Source: Paenibacillus sp. 1781tsa1
GTDB lineage: Bacteria > Bacillota > Bacilli > Paenibacillales > Paenibacillaceae
Direction of reading: 5' to 3'
Assembly: GCF_024159265.1 (NCBI RefSeq)
Contig: NZ_JAMYWY010000001.1
Coordinates: 6,882,001-6,946,000 of the forward strand
Length of the DNA: 64,000 bases
Shown here one piece after another: positions 8,337 through 16,474 of the stretch (within the stretch, counting starts at the first letter, position 1; each line of letters starts with the position of its first letter). The notes under the pieces were generated by a model that saw only the letters and a program-made list of their open reading frames with translations, was not told where the DNA came from and searched no databases. Both the position numbers and the translations under genes were made by a program.

Positions 8337-9122
8337 ATGAGTACCTTAGAAGAAAAAGCAGCGTTGTTCCAACAATACCATGTGAAAGGAAAACCACTTG
8401 TTCTCGTTAATGTGTGGGATGCCGGAAGTGCGCAAGCCATTCAATCGGCTGGAGCAACGGCCATTGCTACCGGAAGTTGGTCCGTTGCTGCGGCCCACGG
8501 TGAACACGACGGTGAAGCCATGTCATTCCATCTGGTGCTTGCCAATCTCGCACGGATTACAGCGAGCGTGGATCTGCCTGTAACGATCGATATAGAGGGA
8601 GGGTATGGGAGGTTGGTGTCAGAAGTGAAGCAAAGCGTCCTGCAAGTCATCGATCATGGTGCTGTAGGAATCAACATTGAAGATCAACTTCCCACCGGCT
8701 TGGGCTTGTACACTGTGGAGGAGCAATGTCCGAGACTGTCCGCCGCCCGGGAAGCTGCCGAGCAGGCAGGGATACCTTTGTTCATTAACGCCCGCACAGA
8801 TATTTTTCTGCAACATGCACCCGAACACCATAACCAATCCCTGCTAGAGGAAACACTCATGCGTTCGAGCCGTTATGCAGATGCAGGGGCCAGCGGTCTG
8901 TTCGTACCAGGCTTACAGGATCACCAACTGATTCAAGAATTGTGTGAGCGTTCACCGCTACCAATTAACATCATGGTTACGTCCCCTGAGCCTTCACCGG
9001 AACAACTTGCCGCATTGGGTGTAGCACGCGTAAGCTATGGGCCTTATCCTTACCTGCAAGCTATGGAACACCTGAAAGAACTGGGGCGAAGTATTTTGCT
9101 GAGTAGTTCCGAATCGTCATAA
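8337..9122 (+). CDS. Isocitrate lyase/PEP mutase superfamily protein
   Basis: A 261-residue TIM-barrel enzyme of the PEP-mutase/isocitrate lyase group. Recognisable parts are LVNVWDAGSAQAIQSAGA near the start, VTIDIEGGYG, GINIEDQLPTG (metal-binding acidic loop) and LFINARTDIFL. The canonical isocitrate-lyase cysteine loop is not evident, so it may cleave or rearrange another oxo- or hydroxy-acid. The ATG at 8337 follows AAAGGAGAG at about 12 bp; ATGs 45 and 33 bp earlier lack useful sites. It may be cotranscribed with ada, although no functional link is known. Confidence 0.85.
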   Translation: MSTLEEKAALFQQYHVKGKPLVLVNVWDAGSAQAIQSAGATAIATGSWSVAAAHGEHDGEAMSFHLVLANLARITASVDLPVTIDIEGGYGRLVSEVKQSVLQVIDHGAVGINIEDQLPTGLGLYTVEEQCPRLSAAREAAEQAGIPLFINARTDIFLQHAPEHHNQSLLEETLMRSSRYADAGASGLFVPGLQDHQLIQELCERSPLPINIMVTSPEPSPEQLAALGVARVSYGPYPYLQAMEHLKELGRSILLSSSESS

Positions 9123-9133
9123 GCGAACACCTA

Positions 9134-9142
9134 TGGTATAAT
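9134..9142 (+). promoter_or_regulatory. Extended -10 element
   Basis: TGGTATAAT is a textbook extended -10 (TGnTATAAT). It lies just before the MITE-like element and is the likely promoter for the gene at 9337. Confidence 0.5.
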
Positions 9143-9158
9143 CACCCCTATTGAACAC

Positions 9159-9322
9159 TAGGGCGTGTCTGGAAACTCCGAAGGTAGCAGATTTTGCCGA
9201 ATTTTCGTTCCAAGCAAGGAAATTTTCCGCAGGCGTGCCGGGGCACGTCAAGGGAAAGTGACGCAGCAGGGGGCGAAAAGGAGGTAAAAGATGCACTTCA
9301 GCGAGTTTTCAAACACGACCTA
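9159..9322. mobile_element. MITE-like element with terminal inverted repeats
   Basis: The left end GGGCGTGTCTGGAAACTC (9161-9178) and right end GAGTTTTCAAACACGACC (9303-9320) are imperfect inverted repeats (15 of 18 match), each flanked by TA. The 164-bp interior has no transposase. A TA flank fits a target duplication of the IS630/Tc1 type, but the parent element was not identified. It lies between the probable promoter at 9134-9142 and the gene at 9337, and ends 8 bp before that gene's AGGAGG. Confidence 0.7.
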
Positions 9323-9336
9323 ACTAGGAGGCAATT

Positions 9337-9855
9337 ATGCTTAACGTGGAACAAAAGCTTGAAGTGCTACAATCGTATCCCCAACTGCAACGCAAAGATG
9401 TATCTCTCGGTCGTGTTAATTTCCACTACGAGGATAGTGCGTATGATAAAAAAATTGTTGCTCTCCATATTCACCCTAACGGTAACGGTTATATCTATGC
9501 AGGGCTGCTGCCTGACTATGAGACCGATGCTAAAGGATTCGTCAATATTCGTGATTACTCCGAAGCAGATCTGCGCACCTTGTTAGATCAAACGATCCAA
9601 GCGATGTCTCACAATCCCGACGCAGTTGAATTCCAAGAGCCAGAACAAGTAAAAGCTGCTGCTCCTGCCTTGTCTACAACCTCTACAGGTGGCGGAACGT
9701 GGATTGATGAAGATGGACATACGCTGACTTTAAAATATGAAGATGACATGTGGTATGTGTATTCCGGCGATAATCTGGATATGGCTTTTGAAACGCGTAG
9801 CGAAGCTGGCGAGTATCTCCAAGACGAAGGATTCAAACCGCAAGCTCAGGCTTAA
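9337..9855 (+). CDS. Conserved-looking protein of unknown function
   Basis: A 172-residue soluble acidic protein I cannot assign. The first half (LGRVNFHYEDSAYDKKIVALHIHPNGNGYIYAG) looks alpha/beta. An Ala/Ser/Thr/Gly-rich linker near residues 105-125 separates it from a second unit with repeated aromatic beta strands (DGHTLTLKYEDDMWYVYSG). No signal peptide or membrane segment is seen. AGGAGG lies 6 bp before the ATG, a strong site. A MITE-like element forms most of its leader. A terminator follows. Confidence 0.75.
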   Translation: MLNVEQKLEVLQSYPQLQRKDVSLGRVNFHYEDSAYDKKIVALHIHPNGNGYIYAGLLPDYETDAKGFVNIRDYSEADLRTLLDQTIQAMSHNPDAVEFQEPEQVKAAAPALSTTSTGGGTWIDEDGHTLTLKYEDDMWYVYSGDNLDMAFETRSEAGEYLQDEGFKPQAQA

Positions 9856-9930
9856 CGTATACACATTCCTTGAATTGAACAACGATTGTTGGATAGGTAT
9901 AATCAGTAGCCAGTAATCTAAGATGATACA

Positions 9931-9965
9931 AAAAAACACGAGGCGTGTTCGCACTCGTGTTTTTG
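9931..9965. terminator. Bidirectional terminator
   Basis: AAAAACACGAG (9932-9942) pairs with CTCGTGTTTTT (9954-9964), serving the gene ending at 9855 and the convergent ABC operon ending at 10027. Confidence 0.85.
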
Positions 9966-10026
9966 GTATTACAGGAATTTTCGCATACTTTCATTAGCCC
10001 CGGTTCCTTCATATAACACTATGCTG

Positions 10027-10725
10027 TCAGTCTCTTTTGGATTTCATGGTAAGCGGCGCATTCTTCATCATCGGGTACGTAAACAGAAGTAGGGCACCAC
10101 CTATGCATCCCAGAACGGTGAACAGTGTCATACGATTGATCCTAGCAATCCACAACATAAATTCACCAAGATCGCCTAATGTAATGATCAGCGTAATGAC
10201 CAAAACAACCCCAAAGAACATAATGAAGAAGTTACGCAACCCCAATCGCATCCAACATACCGTTGGGAAGACAGACACTCCCAATACGAGAAAGCCACAC
10301 ATCAGATCGATCCACAGGTAGGATAAGAAATGATATTCGTTTGAATACAACATGCCTGGTTGATAGAGGGTAACTTCAACAATTCCTTTTTCCTGAAGCA
10401 GGTGTACGAGGAAATACACCACATGTAGAATGGCCATGGTACCTGCAACCATCCATACCGAGTTCATATAGAAGGATTTCATAAATTGAATTCGTGTACT
10501 GCCCATACCGATCGCAACCGGGAACAGTGTAATAATCCCCCCGATCGCAAACGTGCATATTCCTCCGTACATGGGGCCAAACAGTTGCGTGGTATACGAG
10601 ACATCAAATACGATACCAATGGCCAGATATACAACGGTAAGCATTAGAGCGATGGATGTAAATATGATCAAATACAAACGCATATCATCCTGAATTAAAC
10701 GATTGGTGCCTTTTACTGCATTCAT
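10027..10725 (-). CDS. ABC-2-type membrane subunit
   Basis: A 232-residue membrane protein with about six hydrophobic segments and a short basic C-terminus. Its start overlaps the stop of the ATP-binding gene by 4 bp (ATGA-type coupling), so it should be the membrane half of that exporter. The IGMGSTRIQFMKSFYMNSVW segment between helices is typical of small ABC-2-like permeases in YtrABC-type operons. The cargo is unknown; such systems in Bacillus answer to cell-envelope antibiotics. Confidence 0.78.
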   Translation of the reverse strand: MNAVKGTNRLIQDDMRLYLIIFTSIALMLTVVYLAIGIVFDVSYTTQLFGPMYGGICTFAIGGIITLFPVAIGMGSTRIQFMKSFYMNSVWMVAGTMAILHVVYFLVHLLQEKGIVEVTLYQPGMLYSNEYHFLSYLWIDLMCGFLVLGVSVFPTVCWMRLGLRNFFIMFFGVVLVITLIITLGDLGEFMLWIARINRMTLFTVLGCIGGALLLFTYPMMKNAPLTMKSKRD

Positions 10726-11597
10726 GGTTTAACCCCCTCTTGTTTACGGGTCCTGTTAACCAAATAATCCTGTAATGTCGCTTTCTCAATGGAAAGCCCC
10801 TGTGCAGAAGCGATATCCTTCCACATTTTCGAGTAGGGCTCATCAATCATCACTTTCACAGTCGATCCCATCTGGGAAGACTCTATAACTTTAACATCTG
10901 CTGTCACTCGATTAACATCTTCAATTCTCCCTGTTAGAAGAACTCCTTTTTCGCGCATCTCTTCCATAGGTTGATTCAATAACACCTCTCCGGCTTGCAA
11001 AACGATAAGAGACTCACATAAAGGCTGAATCTCCTCAATATGATGGCTGGAGATCAGGATCAGACGTGGATTATCTTCATAACTTTCCAGTAACGCATTG
11101 TAGAAAAATTTACGCTTCTCCGCATCGAGCCCATTGGTGGGTTCATCCAGAATGGTTACCTTTGCATTACTGGCAAGACCTAATATAATCTGGGTGGCCG
11201 TCTTCATGCCTTTCGAAAATTTAATGATCTTTTTCTTCGCCGGTAGTTCGAACATATCAATTAAACGCTCCGCCAAATCCTGATTCCACTGCGGATGAAA
11301 ATATGGCCCCATTTGAACCATATCACTAACCGTCCAGTTTTTCCCCAAGGGATGATTCTCCTGGATGTAACATAGATGCTCTTGAGCAGCCAGATTATTA
11401 TAGGGATCTTGACCCATGATCTGAACGGTTCCACTGTCCGGTCGGTTATGCCCTGCGAGTATACTCATCAGTGTTGTTTTGCCCGCTCCATTTCTTCCCC
11501 AGATTGCACTAATGATCGGCTCACTCTCATGTAACGTAACCTGGTTCAGAACGGGTGTCTTCTGATAACTGTAGTTGACCTGCTCCATATGAATCAT
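10722..11597 (-). CDS. ABC transporter ATP-binding protein
   Basis: A 291-residue ATPase subunit. Walker A is GRNGAGKTT (near residue 35), the Q-loop region is CYIQENHP, the signature is the degenerate FSKGMK rather than LSGGQ, and Walker B is VTILDEPTNGLD, followed by the switch histidine in ISSHH. A C-terminal extension of about 70 residues may regulate activity. It overlaps both neighbours by 4 bp, giving an order of regulator, ATPase, permease. This fits a YtrB/YhcH-like exporter induced through the GntR protein. Confidence 0.92.
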   Translation of the reverse strand: MIHMEQVNYSYQKTPVLNQVTLHESEPIISAIWGRNGAGKTTLMSILAGHNRPDSGTVQIMGQDPYNNLAAQEHLCYIQENHPLGKNWTVSDMVQMGPYFHPQWNQDLAERLIDMFELPAKKKIIKFSKGMKTATQIILGLASNAKVTILDEPTNGLDAEKRKFFYNALLESYEDNPRLILISSHHIEEIQPLCESLIVLQAGEVLLNQPMEEMREKGVLLTGRIEDVNRVTADVKVIESSQMGSTVKVMIDEPYSKMWKDIASAQGLSIEKATLQDYLVNRTRKQEGVKP

Positions 11598-11974
11598 AAC
11601 TCACTCTCCTTATCCTTCTTGCCGCGAATCAGATCAATAATCATGTCTTCATTCATGTGAATTCGTCTGGCTTCTTCAAGTAAAGGCTTGATGTATTCTT
11701 CATAAAAATCCTGCTTCCGTTCAATGAGCAAGGCTTCTCTTGCTCCCTTCGCAACAAACATTCCAACACCTCGCTGTTTGTATATAATCCCCTTGTCCAC
11801 GAGTTCCTGCAGTCCTTTGCGTGCTGTAGCCGGATTGATATTATAGAAGCGTGACAGTTCATTGGTTGAGGGAACCTGTTCTTCCACCTTCAATCTGCCC
11901 TCCACAATATCGTCCATAATCATCGTGGCAATCTGATGAAAAATAGGCTGAGATTCATCCAAAGTCGATTTCAT
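11594..11974 (-). CDS. GntR-family regulator, YtrA-like
   Basis: A 126-residue short GntR protein. The N-terminal winged helix (PIFHQIATMIMDDIVEGRL to GVGMFVAKGA) is followed by only a small helical tail, as in the YtrA subfamily. Such proteins repress their own ABC operon. GGAGG sits only 3 bp before the ATG at 11974, which is short, but the upstream ATG at 12001 has no site at all. A 22-bp inverted repeat at 12016-12037 lies just upstream and is the likely operator. Confidence 0.88.
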   Translation of the reverse strand: MKSTLDESQPIFHQIATMIMDDIVEGRLKVEEQVPSTNELSRFYNINPATARKGLQELVDKGIIYKQRGVGMFVAKGAREALLIERKQDFYEEYIKPLLEEARRIHMNEDMIIDLIRGKKDKESEL

Positions 11975-12015
11975 GTGCCTCCAACTTTCATACGTATTCA
12001 TTAGTTAGTTAGTCG

Positions 12016-12046
12016 GTTAGTTACTCATGTAACTAACTATAGTATA
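12016..12046 (-). promoter_or_regulatory. Operator-like inverted repeat plus -10
   Basis: GTTAGTTAC-TCAT-GTAACTAAC (12016-12037) is a perfect 9-bp-arm repeat. It sits immediately downstream of a minus-strand TATACT (12046-12041), a repressor position. Further TTAGTTAG copies at 12001-12012 extend the pattern. Confidence 0.6.
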
Positions 12047-12074
12047 CAAAAACGCAAATGTAAATAGGCGAACT

Positions 12075-12245
12075 TTAATTCATCGTCTTTTCTACCTTGG
12101 CTCTGTTGTATTGATTAATAAGACCGTCCAGGACTACGGATTGCTGGATCACTTCAGGATGAAGCAGACTGTCGTATTCCATATGCATGCGATATAACAA
12201 CTGTCTGGCATCTTCGATTCGTAACATCAAATCCAGGCGATCCAT
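12075..12245 (-). CDS. Spo0E-family aspartyl-phosphate phosphatase
   Basis: A 56-residue helical hairpin protein. Spo0E-type proteins dephosphorylate Spo0A-P and delay sporulation. The family core is visible as a first helix with ARQLLYRMHMEY and the SVVLDGLINQYNR segment, corresponding to the SxxLDxLI motif. The ATG at 12245 has AAGGAGGGG upstream with a short spacer. It is a single small gene between the GntR and peptide-receptor units. Confidence 0.85.
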   Translation of the reverse strand: MDRLDLMLRIEDARQLLYRMHMEYDSLLHPEVIQQSVVLDGLINQYNRAKVEKTMN

Positions 12246-12339
12246 AATACCCCTCCTTTTTGTCATATTTTAGTGTATTATGCCAATCAAAAGCGCATAT
12301 GAGATAAGACATACTTATTCTTCCACTTGGATACACACA

Positions 12340-12373
12340 AAAAAAGAACGCTTCTGAAATAAATCAGAAGCGT
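12340..12373 (-). terminator. Terminator of receptor-peptide unit
   Basis: ACGCTTCTGA (12348-12357) pairs with TCAGAAGCGT (12364-12373). The A run at 12338-12345 gives the U tract on the minus strand, just after the small peptide gene at 12388. Confidence 0.88.
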
Positions 12374-12387
12374 CCGTTGGTTCAGGC

Positions 12388-12528
12388 TTATGTCCCTAAA
12401 CCGTGATCATTCGTTCGGTAGATTGAAGGGTCTGGGCTTCCCACAGTCGGGGAAGGAGCAGCAACAGGGATTACGATGCTCAACATGATACTACATGTAA
12501 CTATCAGCAAAGCCAGCTTTCTCTTCAT
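12388..12528 (-). CDS. Secreted signalling pre-propeptide (RRNPP peptide partner)
   Basis: A 46-codon ORF read from the minus strand. It starts MKRKLALLIV, continues with a hydrophobic segment to IPVAA (a complete signal peptide), then a Pro/Ser-rich propiece, and ends DPSIYRTNDHGLGT. GAGGTG lies 10 bp before the ATG. The first 38 bases overlap the last codons of the receptor gene in another frame, and a terminator follows the stop. Position, size, signal peptide and short polar C-terminus all match export-import peptides of RRNPP systems, in particular receptor-peptide pairs described in Paenibacillus polymyxa (Alo; recalled, not searched). The mature signal is probably the last 6-8 residues. 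Confidence 0.8.
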   Translation of the reverse strand: MKRKLALLIVTCSIMLSIVIPVAAPSPTVGSPDPSIYRTNDHGLGT

Positions 12529-13873
12529 TGAGTTTCTGCACCTCACCAATCAAGATTTTGTATTGCTTTATAGCTGTGTCAGATGCGTAGTCCCTATATT
12601 GTTCAAACAATCCGACACCTCTAAGCATACCTCGTCCATCGCTAATTTCAATAGAAAATCTCAAGCTATGGAGAACGAAATCTAATCCCTCTGCAAACCT
12701 GTCTTTTTTAAGATAATATGTTCCTAATCCAGCTAAAAGACGAACGTATCGATCATCGGTAATTTGTTTGCTCACTTTCCCAATCCGATTGCTCTGTTCC
12801 TGATAAGTGAAGTACGATTCATACTGCTCAAGTACATGGTCTATATTCATATCATAGCGGTTAGCTGCCGTTACAATATCACAAAGCGCTGGAAATATCT
12901 CATTTTCCTTCGTCGAGATATATGCCAGATAAGCAGGTAATACCTCAAACTGTCCAGCCATTAATTGATATATATAACGATTACCCTCAGCCCATTCCTG
13001 AAATTGATGAATGACCACTTTTTCCTCAGGTTCAGGATTTTTCACCCAACTGTAATCAGTGTACAATGCAACATACTTCAGTGCCATTTCATAGTTGTTC
13101 AGATGAAAATGGGCACTTCCAGATGCTAAATAAGCATACATAATATAAAAAACGATAGGTCGTTTAGTTTCTTCTTGTTTTCTTCGACCATTCATCTCAT
13201 AATGAATGGTTGCTTTTATCTTCAGTTTTTCTGATAGCTCTTGAACTTTGCTCCATCTGTGGAGTGATGCAAAAGCATTAATCAGTTCGTTAAGCGCATC
13301 CAACTGATAACGTTCATCCAACCGATCCACATAGTATTCAAACCGAGCTGCAATAATCAGATTCCGCTGCTGATCATTGGTAAGCCCCAACCTGAACAGT
13401 CGATACTGACAGAGTGCAAGCCGCTCGGAATGCTGCATTTTCTCGCTTTCAGCAATGTTCTCATATAGAAGGATGGCCGGTTTGAATTTACCCGCTTGAT
13501 AGAATTCTTCAGCCACATCAAATAACAAAGGAATATAGGATAGATTATCCATCATCAGACGAATAACCTCTTCAATACAGTCCAGCTTGTCCAACTCGGC
13601 ACAGCGATGAAGGAAAGGTCCTAATCTTCGCCAATCCGGGGTTGCATGCACAAAACACTCATCTATGTATAACTCATAGAAGGAACCTTCTTCCAGTCTC
13701 ATGGCGGAAGTAATGCGATCCAACTGCTGCATGGCAATAGGCCGATTTTTATTCAAAATATTGCTCAGCGTACCCGAATTAATCCCTGACGTTTCCGAAA
13801 AATGACTAATGGACATCTGTTCACGCTTCAAATAACTTTCTAAATGATCGCGTATCGTGGTTGTCGGCTCCAA
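12491..13873 (-). CDS. RRNPP-type HTH-TPR peptide receptor/regulator
   Basis: A 460-residue cytoplasmic regulator. Residues 5-60 form an XRE-like helix-turn-helix (ISHFSETSGINSGTLSNILN). The remainder is a superhelix of tetratricopeptide-like repeats with paired helices such as DVAEEFYQAGKFKPAILLYENIAES and LAGLGTYYLKKDRFAEGLDFVLHSL. Such receptors bind a short imported peptide in the TPR groove. The TTG at 13873 is preferred because a GGAGGGTGGT stretch precedes it; an ATG at 13903 has no site. A secreted peptide gene overlaps its end. Targets are not visible, though self-regulation is likely. Confidence 0.85.
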   Translation of the reverse strand: MEPTTTIRDHLESYLKREQMSISHFSETSGINSGTLSNILNKNRPIAMQQLDRITSAMRLEEGSFYELYIDECFVHATPDWRRLGPFLHRCAELDKLDCIEEVIRLMMDNLSYIPLLFDVAEEFYQAGKFKPAILLYENIAESEKMQHSERLALCQYRLFRLGLTNDQQRNLIIAARFEYYVDRLDERYQLDALNELINAFASLHRWSKVQELSEKLKIKATIHYEMNGRRKQEETKRPIVFYIMYAYLASGSAHFHLNNYEMALKYVALYTDYSWVKNPEPEEKVVIHQFQEWAEGNRYIYQLMAGQFEVLPAYLAYISTKENEIFPALCDIVTAANRYDMNIDHVLEQYESYFTYQEQSNRIGKVSKQITDDRYVRLLAGLGTYYLKKDRFAEGLDFVLHSLRFSIEISDGRGMLRGVGLFEQYRDYASDTAIKQYKILIGEVQKLNEEKAGFADSYM

Positions 13874-13930
13874 ACGAACACCACCCTCCAAAATAAAAAA
13901 CATATACAGGATTATCGGTATGCAAAAGTA

Positions 13931-13959
13931 ATTATATGTAATTAAAAAGTATCGGTCAA
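13931..13959 (-). promoter_or_regulatory. Sigma-A promoter of the peptide receptor
   Basis: On the minus strand TTGACC (13959-13954) and TATAAT (13936-13931) are separated by 17 bp. ACCGATA occurs at the -35 and again about 38 bp downstream, a possible pair of regulator sites. Confidence 0.7.
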
Positions 13960-14072
13960 TATAATAATTTCAACTAATTTGTATTAATTACATTTTAATC
14001 CTTTAATTAAAATACAGGTCCCTATCCTTATTTTATATCGGAAACGCGCTCGGCATCAAACCTGAAAATAGA

Positions 14073-14102
14073 CAAAAAACACGAGCCATCTACCGGCTCG
14101 TG
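14073..14102 (-). terminator. Terminator after aldo/keto reductase
   Basis: CACGAGCC / GGCTCGTG hairpin with an A run to its left, giving a U tract on the minus strand. Confidence 0.85.
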
Positions 14103-14146
14103 CTCTCAACTGACTCATTAGTCAGTATGCTCACTATAACTTGCAT

Positions 14147-15064
14147 TTAAGGCAGTATATTGCCTGCCGCACGATAAATTTCATACCACTCTGGACGAGT
14201 GAGATGAACATCTCCTGCTTTTACACAGTCTTGCAGACGTTCAATATTCATCGTGCCTGTCACAGGCTGCATCTGCGCAGGGTGACGAAGCAACCAAGCG
14301 ATTGCAATCGTTGTATTGCTCACGTCATACTTCGCAGCAATCTCGTCGATCTTAGCGTTCAATTCTGGGAACTTGTCGCTACCCAGGAATACGCCTTCGA
14401 AGAATCCGTACTGGAACGGGGACCACGGCTGAATGGTGATATCATGCAGACGACAATAATCAAGAATGCTGCCATCACGGTTAACCGCAGCATCATTCTC
14501 CATATTCACGTTGATTCCACTGTCAATCATCGTAGTGTTGGTAATACTCATCTGCAACTGGTTGGCAACCAGTGGCTGTTTAACGTATTTTTTCAACAAT
14601 TCGATCTGGTTCGGATTCTGGTTGGATACCCCGAAGTGACGCACTTTACCTTCGCGCTCCAGTTGATCAAAGGCTTCAGCCACTTCTTCTGGCTCAACCA
14701 AAGCATCCGGACGGTGCAGCAACAGAACGTCAAGATATTCCGTTTTCAGACGCTGCAGAATACCATCCACCGAATTCAGGATATGCTCTTTGGAGAAATC
14801 AAACATCCCTTTGCGAATACCGCATTTGGATTGAAGAATCATATTTTCACGAACTTGGGGATTCATCTGTACCGCTTCAGCGAAGATCTCCTCACATGTT
14901 CCTGTACCATATATGTCAGCATGGTCAAAGAAATTCGCCCCAACTTCCATTGCAGAACGAACAAAATGTTCAGCTTCTTTACCGTCTAGTGAATTAATCC
15001 GCATGCAACCCACAGCGACTACAGGTACTTCAAGTGTGCTGCTGCCCAATTTAATGGTTCTCAA
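14147..15064 (-). CDS. Aldo/keto reductase
   Basis: A 305-residue NADPH-dependent oxidoreductase with a TIM-barrel fold. The catalytic set is visible: Asp and Tyr in FDHADIYGTGTCEE, Lys in LQSKCGIRKG and His in LLLHRPDAL. NADPH-binding residues fall in the C-terminal PVTGTMNIERLQD stretch. The length and sequence style resemble YcsN/YdhF-type reductases. The TTG at 15064 is chosen because GGAGGG lies 8 bp upstream; the ATG 22 codons earlier would add an unlikely basic leader. It is monocistronic and the substrate is unknown. Confidence 0.9.
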   Translation of the reverse strand: MRTIKLGSSTLEVPVVAVGCMRINSLDGKEAEHFVRSAMEVGANFFDHADIYGTGTCEEIFAEAVQMNPQVRENMILQSKCGIRKGMFDFSKEHILNSVDGILQRLKTEYLDVLLLHRPDALVEPEEVAEAFDQLEREGKVRHFGVSNQNPNQIELLKKYVKQPLVANQLQMSITNTTMIDSGINVNMENDAAVNRDGSILDYCRLHDITIQPWSPFQYGFFEGVFLGSDKFPELNAKIDEIAAKYDVSNTTIAIAWLLRHPAQMQPVTGTMNIERLQDCVKAGDVHLTRPEWYEIYRAAGNILP

Positions 15065-15211
15065 GATGTTTTCCCTCCATATTCGAATATTATCGTGTAT
15101 CTTACTTTTGATTGTGACACACATCTGCAATCGGTTTCAATAGATTTATTCTACATTTATATGGAGAAATGATAGGTTCTTGATTCCAGCCTATAATTAT
15201 AAAAGAAGAAG

Positions 15212-16108
15212 TTATACTTCTTCCGGTACGATAACCTCAATATGCCTTGGTAAGACAGTGATATGAATAGGCAGAGCAGGACCTTCCTCACCATCTACAT
15301 TCGTGCGAATGGCTTCGTCTGAGCGAACATGTACTTCTTTGGCTGTAAAATAGTCCACATCCTTATGCTCCTTCAGATTACCAAAAAACAGGGAAGTACC
15401 TAGTGTCAGGCTGTTGAACACACTGATGTTGCGAACAACAAAACAATGGATCAGACCATCGTCCACCTCAGCATCCGGTGACAACTTCTCGAATCCCCCA
15501 ACCGAATTGGTCAGCGCCGCCAGAAAAAGAGGAGATTCTCCCTTCCAGATTTGGCCGTCATATTCAATGGTCAGTTGATTAGCTGGTGTATTCACCAGGT
15601 CTTTCAAGCCTTCCTTCAGGTACGCGAATGAACCCAGCTTCGACTTCTCTTCCGAGGATACAGAGAATAGAGCTTCTGCCAAAGAGCCTGCTGCCACCAC
15701 GTTGGCAAATAGGCGATCATTGATTTTCCCGATATCCACGATATGGGTCTGATCCGAACGTAACTGCCGAATGGCCTCCTCCGGGTCGAGCGAGATATTC
15801 AGCGCACGCGCAAAATCATTCACCGTACCTAGCGGTACGATGCCCAATCGGGGACGATGATTCTGATCTATCATGCCATTAATCGTCTCATGCAGTGTAC
15901 CATCGCCTCCGATGGAAATGACCAGATCACAGCCGTCCTTGCAGGCGTTCAGGCAATAGTCTACCGCATCACCTTCCCCGGCCGTCTCGTTAACAACCAC
16001 TTCATACTGTTGTGACTCCAGAATTTCTCTAACTTGGGACACATACTGATCGGCCTCTTCCTTACCTGACGACGGATTGCTAATGATCATGGCTTGGCGC
16101 ATACTCAC
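15212..16108 (-). CDS. Diacylglycerol kinase family lipid kinase
   Basis: A 298-residue soluble lipid kinase of the DagK/YegS/BmrU group. The nucleotide-binding ISIGGDGTLHETINGM loop lies near residue 65, LGIVPLGTVNDFARAL follows, and a beta-sandwich C-terminal half contains VDDGLIHCFVV. Such enzymes phosphorylate diacylglycerol or related lipids at the membrane surface. The start is GTG with GGAGGGG 5 bp upstream. The gene stands alone. Whether it is the housekeeping DagK or a YegS-type paralogue cannot be told. Confidence 0.9.
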   Translation of the reverse strand: MSMRQAMIISNPSSGKEEADQYVSQVREILESQQYEVVVNETAGEGDAVDYCLNACKDGCDLVISIGGDGTLHETINGMIDQNHRPRLGIVPLGTVNDFARALNISLDPEEAIRQLRSDQTHIVDIGKINDRLFANVVAAGSLAEALFSVSSEEKSKLGSFAYLKEGLKDLVNTPANQLTIEYDGQIWKGESPLFLAALTNSVGGFEKLSPDAEVDDGLIHCFVVRNISVFNSLTLGTSLFFGNLKEHKDVDYFTAKEVHVRSDEAIRTNVDGEEGPALPIHITVLPRHIEVIVPEEV

Positions 16109-16474
16109 ATCTTCCCCTCCAAATTGGCATCTTCACTTCATCTTTACCCGTTTCAAGGGTGGGTTGAATAGGTTCTGTGGGGGATGTTCCATTTTTTTTG
16201 ATAAACATGTCTCTGAAGAGTGCAGAGCAGGGTTTGTTTCATATAGAATAGAAGTATAGGAATATCCCTTACGAAATTTCCTGTTCCTTTTTCCTGTGGA
16301 CGGGTTAATAACTATAGATGTGCTTTTGGTCGAATCTTCATATGTTACACTGTTCAATTTGCACGGAACACTCCGTGGGCAGAACAACCTTCCGTTATCG
16401 TGTAAATACGATACTTATCTAACTCAAGCTGTTCGATTATTTTATAATTCTAAAAATCGGAGGAAAAACATGCA
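16109..16474. other. 366-bp intergenic region, no gene seen
   Basis: The region between the divergent lipid kinase and leucine-rich repeat genes holds no convincing ORF or RNA. TATAAT at 16443-16448, 27 bp before the ATG at 16475, is a possible -10 for the latter; no good -35 was found. Confidence 0.5.

Noticed and set aside
9194-9586. 130-codon plus-strand ORF across the MITE-like element
   Set aside because: Runs through the inverted-repeat element and out of frame over the real gene at 9337.
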